Shown piece after piece: positions 44,299 to 53,526 of a DNA stretch of 64,000 nucleotides. The DNA lies in assembly GCA_020746875.1 (NCBI GenBank), contig JAGTJL010000011.1, positions 930,001 through 994,000 on the forward strand, given 5' to 3'. Below the pieces are notes generated by a model that worked only from the letters and a program-made list of their open reading frames with translations, made no database searches and had not been told where the DNA came from. The stretch's first letter is position 1. The number at the start of each line of letters is the position of its first letter. Source of the stretch: Rhexocercosporidium sp. MPI-PUGE-AT-0058. Lineage: Eukaryota; Ascomycota; Leotiomycetes; Helotiales. Position numbers and translations under genes: made by a program.

Positions 44299-45576
44299 AT
44301 GACGTCTCAAGGCCGAAATCACCTTTCCTCAAATGACCCAGACTTTGGTTCTGACAGCTCTGTCTTCCTCTCCAAATCCAACAGGATGGCCCTCACCAAT
44401 GACAGCATTTCGCCGCAATATCGCACGAAGAATCTAGCCGTTCAAACTCCGAGTCAAATGGACAAGCAGCAATCGCTCAGTAGCCCACCAAGTGCGAAAA
44501 GCTTGAGGTCACGAAGGATGCTGGAAGAATTAGTCGCAGAGAACTCACGCTTGAGGGCAGAAGTAGAGAAAGTTCGTTCTCAACAGGCAGCAGCACACGA
44601 GAAGATGGTTACGGATCTTGTTCAAACGAAATCGGAACTCCGAGTTAAGCAGATTCAAACTTCCGACCAGCAACAAATCATTCAAGGCCACCTCACAGAG
44701 ATTGGACGACTGCAAACCGACGCCAACAATGCACTTGCGGAATTCCAAAATCTCCGACTCGCACGAATGGATGATCCAAAGTTAGCGACACTACAACAGG
44801 AAGTCTCTCAGTTGACGGCGGAAATACGAGAAAAGGACCTCAATTTGAGAGAGAAAGATCAGGTCCTGCGGGAGCGAGAATTCGATATTCGTACTATGAA
44901 GAGCCAGCTGGAAGTGCAAACCATAGCAAAGGATCGAGACTTGACTCAGAGAACAAGAGAAGACTCTCACCTTGAGACTGAGCGTGCCCGGACAGACAGC
45001 CTCCAAGCAGAAATCCAGAGCCTGAAGTCTGCACATGGCGCGGCGCTATCACAACTAGAGAACGAAAAGGCCCTGGCACAGCAATATCGGGACGAGTTGA
45101 GCCAGTCTCAAGCTGTCCGAGATGCTGCACAGCTTGCCAGAACGAACGAACAGATGCGTAGTGAGCAGTATCTTCGAGAGATAGAACAACACATCGCTGC
45201 ATGCGGGCAGCTTCGCTCCCAGCTGGAAGCCCAAGAGACACGAAACCAGAGGCTTACTCAAGAATTGAACACAGTCCAGGCATCTTCTCAAAGAGGCTCG
45301 GCAGAATTGAGGGATCAAATGCAAGTACTGGAGCAGCTCGAGCGAGATCACGCCAACGATGTCACGGAGGCTCGTCAGGCGATGAACTTCTTCAAGAAGA
45401 ATAGCGAGGCGACGACAAGGAAGGTCAAAGGACTCGAGGCAGAAGTCAAGAGTTTGATGCAATCTCTGGGGAACAATAGTGAAGGAGAGCTGGTTGCAGG
45501 TAATCGAAAATCTATTGTGCCGCAGGGTGGCATGTTCGAGTTCCATGGTGCACCGGGTGGGTGGCCCCGAGCCTAA
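44299..45576 (+). CDS. Coiled-coil protein of unknown function, 425 aa
   Basis: Single exon. After ~75 polar, Ser-rich residues (SLSSPPSAKSLRSRRM), nearly all the rest is Glu/Gln/Lys/Arg/Leu-rich with heptad character (LEELVAENSRLRAEVEKV, LTAEIREKDLNLREKDQVL, LEQLERDHANDVTEARQ), ending in a Gly-rich GMFEFHGAPGGWPRA. No enzymatic motif is present. It resembles myosin-tail or cytoskeletal scaffold proteins in composition only. It is divergent from the AAA+ gene, with no shared-function evidence. Confidence 0.75.
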   Translation: MTSQGRNHLSSNDPDFGSDSSVFLSKSNRMALTNDSISPQYRTKNLAVQTPSQMDKQQSLSSPPSAKSLRSRRMLEELVAENSRLRAEVEKVRSQQAAAHEKMVTDLVQTKSELRVKQIQTSDQQQIIQGHLTEIGRLQTDANNALAEFQNLRLARMDDPKLATLQQEVSQLTAEIREKDLNLREKDQVLREREFDIRTMKSQLEVQTIAKDRDLTQRTREDSHLETERARTDSLQAEIQSLKSAHGAALSQLENEKALAQQYRDELSQSQAVRDAAQLARTNEQMRSEQYLREIEQHIAACGQLRSQLEAQETRNQRLTQELNTVQASSQRGSAELRDQMQVLEQLERDHANDVTEARQAMNFFKKNSEATTRKVKGLEAEVKSLMQSLGNNSEGELVAGNRKSIVPQGGMFEFHGAPGGWPRA

Positions 45577-47161
45577 GACAGAAGATTCGGCTTTGCGCAG
45601 CTCTGCCAGCCTGAGACGGAAACCGCTTGGAGACAAGCGCTTTCATTGAATATAGATGCCAATAAAGTTAGACACGAGGGAAGGAGAAGCGACCCAGAGC
45701 AGATCGCAGAATGTCGACGTCTTTCGTCTTCTGGAGGTTGTAACGATCATGGGTAGGTCTGTTTTGCTTGGTGTAGGATGGTTAGCGGAGAAATGGCTGG
45801 TTGAAGCATTTAATGAAGTAAGACTAAAGGGGGAGAAAACACTGTTACTACTCTACTCGTCAGCAATTCCTCCTGTACTCTACCTGCTTTCAGGGAATGA
45901 TGATCTTGGATAACGGCCGCATCGCTCCTAAAAAACGGTCCGAGACTGCCAAGTCGCTCCTCAGCTGTGCTACCTTTGTCACTTCCTAGGTCGCCTGCCG
46001 CTATTCACACCTTTAATGATGCGGCTTGTAGGACTACCTCCTACCTCTACCCCGAAAGCTGAGTTTTTGAGTTATCCCATTGAAGATATATAGACAGTGG
46101 AATTTTTTTGGCGGTCCTGACACTTGTATTTTGACTGTGCGACAGTAAGGCTATGTGCTGGTGCGGGTGGATAGTTCTATCAACCAAGTTGGGATGATAT
46201 GTTATCAGCAGGCGTGGTATCGGGAGTTTGATGTTTCTTATGTACGTAGTTGGCTTCAAAATGACTGTAGTTAAGAATAGAGATCGGTTCAACTGCATAT
46301 AACGGTTGACTTGAGTGCGGAAGATCTAAGAAGTGATGGTTATAGAGATCGCGGGCGAGATTGAGATTAAGTTAGCATAGGAGCGAGGTTTTGATCTGGC
46401 TCTCACACTGATACACACAGAATCGAGATCCTGTCAAGGTCAGTCGCCTGGAAACGGGTTTTAGTCGTCTATTTCCTTGTTACTTCTTAATCTGTGCCAG
46501 TCTCTGTTTTCCCTTACACTTCTCTCAAGTAAACTTAAATCCACCTTAAGTATTATTCAAGATCTCAGCACCTTCCACGTTTGTAAGTCAATATCTGATT
46601 CCATATCAGCCTGAATCAGTCTTCTGTACATTTCCTTAATTTTGCCGTTTAGAAAACCTGCTTTGAAGTATGGCGAACTCACCTCATGTCCATCCACGTC
46701 ACACTAAGCGGGCATAAGGGTACGAGTCCCTCGGAGTCCACGATCTGCTCTAGTACGTAGATCTTTGGTCCCGCCACAGTCTAGAGTATTGCGTATTTTT
46801 TTGGTACTTCGATTTTCCGACTCGGATGTGTTCCACACTCTAGATTGATGGGACGTGTATTCATCCTTTAACCAGACTTAGTTTTGATACATGGGATGAG
46901 GGGTGAGAGGAAGGCTCGTTGTACGTGATAAGTCACATGAGAGTGGAGCACCTGGATAGTACGTACCGGCCCTGCTGGGAGTTGGGGATGTACCAACAGA
47001 TCAATTTTGTGGTTATATATACATATATCTCGACTCGCCAGGCCACGGTTCAGTCGGTATCAAATACATCACCATCACCATAACCAACTCTCATCGACTT
47101 CAGCACACATTTCGTCTTGATCAAAACAAAGAATCGTCTAAGATCCCCACCACCAAACAAC
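45577..47161. other. Intergenic region, promoter of the small secreted protein gene
   Basis: No gene is recognised in this 1.6 kb. A TATA-rich stretch TTATATATACATATAT at 47013-47028 lies about 135 bp before the start codon at 47162 and is a good core-promoter candidate. Confidence 0.45.
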
Positions 47162-47870
47162 ATGCAATTCCACCTCTCCGCCATTATCGCCCTCCTCCCT
47201 TTCGTCCTCACCGCTCCAATGCCGGTACGTTCCTCTATCCCACTTTCTTGATACTTTCATTCCATCTTTACATCCCTTATCTTTACACTCTCTTCCCAAT
47301 CACCATCCAAAACCCGAACCGAAAACCACAAATCCAGAATTCTAATACCAATTCATCCCAGGACCATCTCGGAGCCGAAATTCCAACTCCAACCACTCCC
47401 TCGTCAGGCGACGTATCTATCCTCCCATTCCTCAACCCCGTCACAGCACCCTCACCCTCTCTATCCGTGACGCTTCAAGGTCTCCTTTCTTTCTGTGCTT
47501 CGGGAAGTCCGGCTGCAAATCTACCCAGTTAGAACCTTTCTTTCTCTTCCCCTCCATCCTGTGGCATTCCCCCCCTCCTCATCTCCCTCATCTCCCCGTC
47601 TCCTCTTCCGATCCCCCAACAAAAACAAGGAAATAACGAACCGATCCATCTTTCCCCCATAACCAAACACGAAAGTAAACCCCACGCAAAAACGCTAACG
47701 CCCTCCTCACAGCGGTCCAACAATTCTGTACACTCCTCGCCTCTTTCGCGGGTGCTGCCGGCGGAGGGGGATTAGGTGGTGGACTCGGTGGAATTTTACC
47801 GCCTATCCCGGGACTTCCGATACCATTGCCATTGCCAGCTGGGACAGGACCTGTTGTGCCGGTTGCTTGA
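47162..47870 (+). CDS. Small secreted protein, 128 aa, Gly/Pro-rich tail
   Basis: Three exons: 47162-47224, 47362-47527 and 47713-47870. Exon 1 is a signal peptide (MQFHLSAIIALLPFVLTAP). The mature part has SVTLQGLLSFCASGS and, after an intron with a weak GTTAGA donor, TVQQFCTLLASFAGAAGG, so two Cys about 20 residues apart could form one disulfide. The tail is GGGLGGGLGGILPPIPGLP followed by a Pro/Leu-rich end. The phases agree. It is a putative secreted cell-wall or effector-like protein of unknown function. The third exon rests on the weak donor, so its junction is the least certain part. Confidence 0.6.
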
Positions 47871-48983
47871 GAGAGAGGGGTGTGTTGAGAAGGTTCAATT
47901 GAGATGGGAATGTGGATAAAGGATGAATGTTTGAGCCTCGTTAGCGGTGAGCAGGAAGCTAGCGGGTCAAGGCACTGTGCTTTTTGGCCGGCTGGTTGTT
48001 GCTTTTGTTATTGTTGCTTTGAATCTTGGTCGACTTTAAAGAATGTGTGTAGTGGGTATTGTAAGGCGTGGTATAGAAGTTTGAGATATCCTCGAAGTTT
48101 GATTACAGTATTTTAAACCAATCAACTTCATCCTTCTTACTTGCAACAGTATCCCAAAGAGTGGCAACTCGCTTGCACATTTTAGCGCTATAATTTGAGG
48201 TGGCCGCATCGAATGCATTTCGACTATTAAAAGAATTCTAAGAAGATCAAAAGAAATTTAGAGTTTGAAATAATGCTTGTAGCTTTCTAGAACACTTTTT
48301 AGAAGTCGTGGTGGCTGAGTTGTGTTGTTGCGAAAAGGAGGTCTTCTTTCAAATGGCGCTAAAATGTGTTTATGCCACTCCATGGGATAATCTACAATAT
48401 TTAGCTTGGGCCGGAACCTTCTCTCGTTTCTTGTGTTTTTGCTGCTTCTTCTGTCGAAACTGTTGGAAAATGTCTGCACTGACTTATTTATTAGATTTTT
48501 TGTAATCTTTACATTTCTTGCAAGGAAGAGTCACTAGAACCATGTTTCTTTTGATACCCTTGGTTATTTGTGCCCAGCACTATTCCTCCCCCAACGATTC
48601 TAATCTGCCTGACGAGCCTCTTATGTTTTGAGCGTGTATAACCCCGCGACTCACAATACTTCAAAAAGATAAAACATCAATAGCCAGTCAACAACTACCC
48701 ATATCTGGTTGCGTGTATCTCATTGATTGCTACCCTATCTGAGTATCTGCGAACATCGCTCCTGCAGAAAGAGAAGAAAGAAAAGAGGGGAATATTCCAA
48801 ATTCTCTGTATGATCAACCAGACACCTATTCTCTATGCATGATTTTATCTCGCGTCAAAACATCAGAGCCCGTAGGCCATATCCAAAGAAAACAAGGAGA
48901 TGGGAGGAGGAACAGTATACCCATATTGCCAACTCAACGCCAGAAAAGCGCCATTTTACCCGCATGCGCTGAATGATAGCGTT
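47871..48983. other. Intergenic region
   Basis: No supported gene. Short ORFs lack domains. Confidence 0.4.
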
Positions 48984-49148
48984 TTAGCGCCAATCTACAG
49001 CACCTAGTTCGATCCATTCTCGAATGCCCACACCACCGAAGCCGAACATTGCTGTCTCGGTTTCGGAGCCTTGTAATGTTCGAGTGATCCAATATGCCAG
49101 TCCGCCCAGGATACCGAAACTGCTGACGACTCTGAAGACAATCTGCTG
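48984..49148 (-). pseudogene. Orphan 3' exon of a membrane protein, cut off by repeat B
   Basis: The minus strand reads IVFRVVSSFGILGGLAYWIT, then ETETAMFGFGGVGIREWIEL and a stop after AVDWR at 48984. It looks like the conserved C-terminus of a multi-span protein, but upstream coding is replaced at 49149 by the dispersed repeat. I do not recognise the family. Confidence 0.4.
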
Positions 49149-49606
49149 CTACGCCAGTCAGAGGTGGGACGCGCACGCGTTGGAACTGGTCAATGCGTCC
49201 TGACGTAATCATCAGATTTGCATGTTGACGCGCTCTTCGGGCAGCCAGAATTTACCACTTATATATTATTTTCAAGATAATGCTACTCTACAATTTTGAG
49301 ATTCGAATAGACAGAAATCTTCTCTGCGGTTTACTTTATAGTGAAGGAAACAGTACCTGTGCGAACGAATGTGTCCCCTATAAACCTCCAGCACTCATAA
49401 GAGTGTCTGCAGACATAAAAACGCATACTTTCCAAGAGTAGCAGGGTATTTGTCTTCTCGCAGATGCACATGTTGCTTTCTCAAAAGCTATTGTAAAACT
49501 GGACTTTGGGGACTTATATATAAACTAATACAAGACTCGAACTGTCACATACGACCATAGCCTAGTGAGGACTGGGCAATCTCTTCTGTCTACTATACAA
49601 CAGCTT
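49149..49606 (+). repeat. Dispersed repeat, copy B, with 5S rRNA-like 3' end
   Basis: This is the second copy of the repeat at 33131-33524, in the same orientation, about 16 kb away. It has an extra ~60 bases after GAACCTCC-like sequence and keeps CACATACGACCATAG near 49546. Divergence by point changes suggests an old duplication or an inactive element. Confidence 0.7.
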
Positions 49607-50082
49607 GCGATACCTTCAGATCTTTTCTAGACTCTGAGAACCGGGTAAGCAACACACGTGATAGCTGCCGCACTCTTACGAGACCAGGGGTCCGGACGCC
49701 TGATTCTATTAAGTGGCGTCTCCATGCGGCTCTGAATGATGCTGTATACTTTAGCGAAAGTCAATATATAGACCCTAGGTCTTAAGATGTGCCCAGAAGT
49801 CCTGGACTAGGACTCCAGGTAAACGAGTCACTTTTAATTTGAGAACTTTAGTCATTGATCAACTATGATACCGGCTAGATGTTTACGCTCCTAATTTTAC
49901 TAACACACTAGTTAATTCGCTTTCATGAACTTTTATTTTCACAGAATTCATGGTTCTTACAACACAATGTAATCCGTTTCGCTCCCTAGAATCTCTGTCC
50001 TAGATAATTCATTCTAAATTCACGTTGAGAAGTCACAGTTGAGCATTGTTTTTGAAGTTTCTTCAAAATTGCTCAGAACAGA
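49607..50082. other. Intergenic region downstream of the second HET gene
   Basis: Nothing coding is seen. Confidence 0.35.
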
Positions 50083-52017
50083 TCAGCTTATAACTACAGA
50101 CTGGAGACCTTCTGGTTTCATGAAATGAGTTTCGGCCCAATCTCCAAAACCCCCACCTCCAGGGAGTTTCTCATCCATGTGAATATATGCACCACCTACA
50201 ACAAGAAACTCTTCCATGTGAATATATGCACCACCTACAACAAGAAACTCTTGAAGTGGGCTATTCGAGGGCATCTCCTTCTGCCGCAGAATAACAGGTA
50301 TGCTTGCTCCTTTCATATAAAACACCCAATCGCCAATCTTTGTACTGGGTGGAGCCCGTGCTATGATGCCTGTGTCGGTGACGATCAGGGCCATCGGTAT
50401 TTCCAAAGTCCTTGCAATCTGGTCAACATTGCGCCCAAATCCTTCATATGGAAAAGGGGCGGTTGCCGCATGCAATACATCCTTGAAGCGGCTGGACTTG
50501 GAATCTAATTTTGCCCATTCCTCCAGAGTTAACGATCCAATTCTGAGTGCCGAGTTTGATCGTAACCACTTATTGATGCCGATCCATTGCTTGCCTTGCT
50601 GCGACACCGAACTTCCCCCACCAGAAATTTCGCTGAGACCTTTGCGACTCCAAAGATAATTGAGGCAAGATTGAGAATCAATGCCAGAAGCAGGCCGGCC
50701 GAGACATAGGGTGTGCAATATGGCAGCTGGCAGTCCAGAAGGGTACAGATGGGGATTTCGGCTAACGATGCTGACCTTTCCGTACTTCTGGTTGTCCACG
50801 TATGATTTTAGCCTCTTTGCGAAGGGTTCAGGGTCTGGGGGGCGAGAGCTAGTCTGGTTTACCTGGCCCAACAGGATTCCATGTGTCTGGAGTGACTTCT
50901 CATCCAGAGCTCGCTGCATCTGAACATGTGAGAACATAGGATACAAAGACCAAAATGGGATTCCAAGAGCCGTGTTAACTTCTATCCAGAGTTCTAGAGA
51001 TGAAGCTTCCCACCAAGGCCACCCTCTCTTGGAATGAACTGGAATGTGTTCCGAACGTGGATCTGAGATCTTCACCACAGAAAGCAATGCTTGGGTCAAG
51101 TCGCATAGTATTTGCTCAAAACTTCGCTGATAATTTGGCATTGGGACAAGCCGTGGCCCATCAGATGTCAGACCAAGAAGAGCATAGATCTTATCTCGTT
51201 GATCGGTCGCAAGCGCGTACTGACTCCATTGAATTGCCTCGAGTAGGCTGATTTGCCGTAGATCCTTGTAGCGAATCCGAAAGTGGTCAAGTTCGGCGGC
51301 ATACATGTATGATAAACAAGCCATCGGAACATTTCCCGGTTGCTGTTTCCAGTAAGCAAGAACTTTGGTGATGTGTCGCCATTCTAATGTCTGTTGACCG
51401 AAAAGTACCGTCACCTGACTGCTTGATGCAATTTCCTGAATGACCCATGCGCGCCTCCAGTACGGTAACTCAAAAAAGCCCTGAAATAATCTCCAGCGTT
51501 GGACGTCCCATTCCTTTTCGGTTTCCGTGGCACTCAGTCTGGCGTTCGATGTCATGCCAACAGCAGTGTATCTTCGACCCGGAAACCACATGTATCTCTC
51601 ATTCTCAAATAGGTATTTGATGGCGTTGGCAGTATTGTCCGGGTCATCTCCAAGCCATAAGATAACGGACAAAGCTTGAGAATAGATTTGCCTCATGTTA
51701 CGAATCTGAAGTCCTCGTTCTTCATCATCATTCTGATTGATGCACAACGCATCGATCCAAATGCGGATATATCCACGGGATCGCAACTGTTGGAGTGCTG
51801 CTTCAAGATTGTGGCCAACCTCGACAATAGTATTGTTGATAAGGATCTTCTTTTTGCTGCGCAGGTCGCCCCAACAATATGATAAAGCATAGTAACTTCC
51901 GGGTTCGATTAAGGTCGTGTGTTCCAGCGTGCAGCACAACTCTTTGTCGTCAGAAGCCTCCTGGATGTTGAGGAGTCGAATTTCGTATGACAAAAAATCT
52001 AATCGAGAGTACAACAT
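50083..52017 (-). CDS. HET-domain protein, 644 aa, with tandem duplicated 13 residues
   Basis: Single exon. The HET domain is N-terminal: SYYALSYCWGDLRSKKKILI (block 1, residues ~40-60), GYIRIWIDALCINQNDDEER (block 2) and IYSQALSVILWLGDDPDN (block 3), then the usual FFELPYWRRAWVIQEIA. The C-terminus carries two exact tandem copies of EEFLVVGGAYIHM from a 39-bp duplication (50175-50252), just before the end. HET proteins can trigger incompatibility cell death. I chose ATG 52017 (MLYSRLDFLSYEIRLL) over 52164, since HET proteins usually reach block 1 within ~50 residues. It is shorter than the HET gene at 5048-7639 and not a close copy of it. Confidence 0.87.
   Translation of the reverse strand: MLYSRLDFLSYEIRLLNIQEASDDKELCCTLEHTTLIEPGSYYALSYCWGDLRSKKKILINNTIVEVGHNLEAALQQLRSRGYIRIWIDALCINQNDDEERGLQIRNMRQIYSQALSVILWLGDDPDNTANAIKYLFENERYMWFPGRRYTAVGMTSNARLSATETEKEWDVQRWRLFQGFFELPYWRRAWVIQEIASSSQVTVLFGQQTLEWRHITKVLAYWKQQPGNVPMACLSYMYAAELDHFRIRYKDLRQISLLEAIQWSQYALATDQRDKIYALLGLTSDGPRLVPMPNYQRSFEQILCDLTQALLSVVKISDPRSEHIPVHSKRGWPWWEASSLELWIEVNTALGIPFWSLYPMFSHVQMQRALDEKSLQTHGILLGQVNQTSSRPPDPEPFAKRLKSYVDNQKYGKVSIVSRNPHLYPSGLPAAILHTLCLGRPASGIDSQSCLNYLWSRKGLSEISGGGSSVSQQGKQWIGINKWLRSNSALRIGSLTLEEWAKLDSKSSRFKDVLHAATAPFPYEGFGRNVDQIARTLEIPMALIVTDTGIIARAPPSTKIGDWVFYMKGASIPVILRQKEMPSNSPLQEFLVVGGAYIHMEEFLVVGGAYIHMDEKLPGGGGFGDWAETHFMKPEGLQSVVIS
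50175..50252 (-). repeat. Exact 39-bp tandem duplication inside the HET gene
   Basis: Units 50175-50213 and 50214-50252 are identical. The length is a multiple of three, so the frame is kept and 13 residues are repeated. Identity suggests recent origin. Confidence 0.92.
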
Positions 52018-52451
52018 TTCCAAGGACGTGCAAATTTGATACAAGAAATGCGTATAGAGAGAGATATTGCAGTATGGACAAAGCTGTCCGACACAAGTTG
52101 GGGAAATGAACAATCTTAGAAATATATACAATGGATTAAGGTCAACCTTGAAGCGATACTTCACTCTCGGAAATTCTAGCGAACTGTTACAGGCCGTTCC
52201 AAATGCCAGGGTGATGTTTCATATTGGGAACATGCAGCTGTCAGAACGGGAAGGCGCTTTCTGGTCGAGTTGCCCCCCGATCAAAGCATATGAGTCTTTG
52301 GAAGTGTTGGTTATGTGATTTGCAGCGCAACAACTGGAGTTCAATGTCATTCCTCGTAGGATTGGATGTGCTAAAGATAGAATAGAGCTGCTCTACCTTT
52401 GGCTGATCTCTGCGAAACGGAGTTGGCTATCCCTAACTAGTACAGTGAGCC

Positions 52452-52453
<2 letters not shown>

Positions 52454-52479
<26 letters not shown>
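52454..52479 (+). repeat. Poly-C homopolymer, 26 bases
   Basis: Twenty-six consecutive C, about 440 bp upstream of the HET start. The minus strand is poly-G and could fold into G-quadruplex structures; length may vary or be misassembled. Confidence 0.9.
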
Positions 52480-52482
<3 letters not shown>

Positions 52483-52696
52483 CCAAATCGTTGTTCCAAC
52501 GCGGGGAAACTCGGCAAATTTAAACCGTGCCCGGGTTTCTGAAACTGAGCAGCCCCCTGAGAAACCCCTTGCAGCGAGGCTTTGACTTTAACAGAAAGTG
52601 CATTTTTGGAGTTTGAGGTCTGAATTGGAGAACGGTTTTTATCATTTTAAGCACTTTAAACACTTGATTAATAGTTTCAATAATCTGTTCTCCTGA

Positions 52697-52740
52697 CACA
52701 TACGACCATAGACTGGTGAGAACTGAACTATCTCCCTACG
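52697..52740 (+). repeat. 5S rRNA-like fragment, third copy
   Basis: CACATACGACCATAGACTGG then TGAGAACTGAACTATCT matches the end of repeats A and B, without their upstream part. It is too short for a 5S gene. Confidence 0.5.
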
Positions 52741-53526
52741 CTCGTGTGCTCTAGCATCAAGAGCTCACATAATTGAGTTAGCAAACTCTAAAATCTCTAT
52801 CCAAAATCTGTATAGAGAGGTTGTATAGAGAGGAAGATTCGGGAACCAAAATCCAGGGTCCAGGATCGTAAATAGCCCTCCTGCGAGATAAGCTCGCCAA
52901 TATGAACGTCCAAATTCCCGAGAATGATCTGCAAGTGTTGCAAGAAGTCTTGACTAATCGGAGCTGTCAATGTCAGCTCTGAGTTTGAAGTCTAACTCTT
53001 ATTACACAGACTAAGGAGAATTGGGCTATCTCAACACTCCAGCAGCAACCCCACATCAATTCTAACCCTGATTGCATTTTTGTCGACAATAAAAAAATCT
53101 AAGTTGGCAGTTTTCTTTGTGCATCAAGATCTGAAAATCATGATCTAGAGATCCAAAATGACTAAAAAGAGATATTCACTTGGCTATCTTCACAGTAATC
53201 CATGTCCTTGAGATTCGTTTTCAAGCCCTTCAACACACAAGAAATCTGCTTTGAGTGTATGAACCTACTAATATTTTTCTTCACCCCATTTACTATTTCT
53301 CAGCTATGTAAGACTTGCGTCTGAGACTCCGGGGAGAATCGCGTGGCTAGCATTACCAAACTATATAAAACGGTGTAAACTAAATCTGGTTGGCTTGCCT
53401 CACCATAATCTATTCTATCGACCAAGTATCTCGAGAAAAACCTAAAGATGGGTAGAAATGTGAGCCTTTTGCTGAATTCGGGTCAAGATTCAGAACATAT
53501 CAAGGAAGGGAGGCGAAAAAAAAAGG

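Larger units (their letters stand above)
52018..53526. other. Intergenic region with poly-C run and 5S-like fragment
   Basis: No supported gene. It holds a 26-base C run (52454-52479), a third copy of the 5S-like start (CACATACGACCATAGACTGG near 52697), and a fainter one near 53010-53040 (ending GAATTGGGCTATCTC). Confidence 0.45.
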
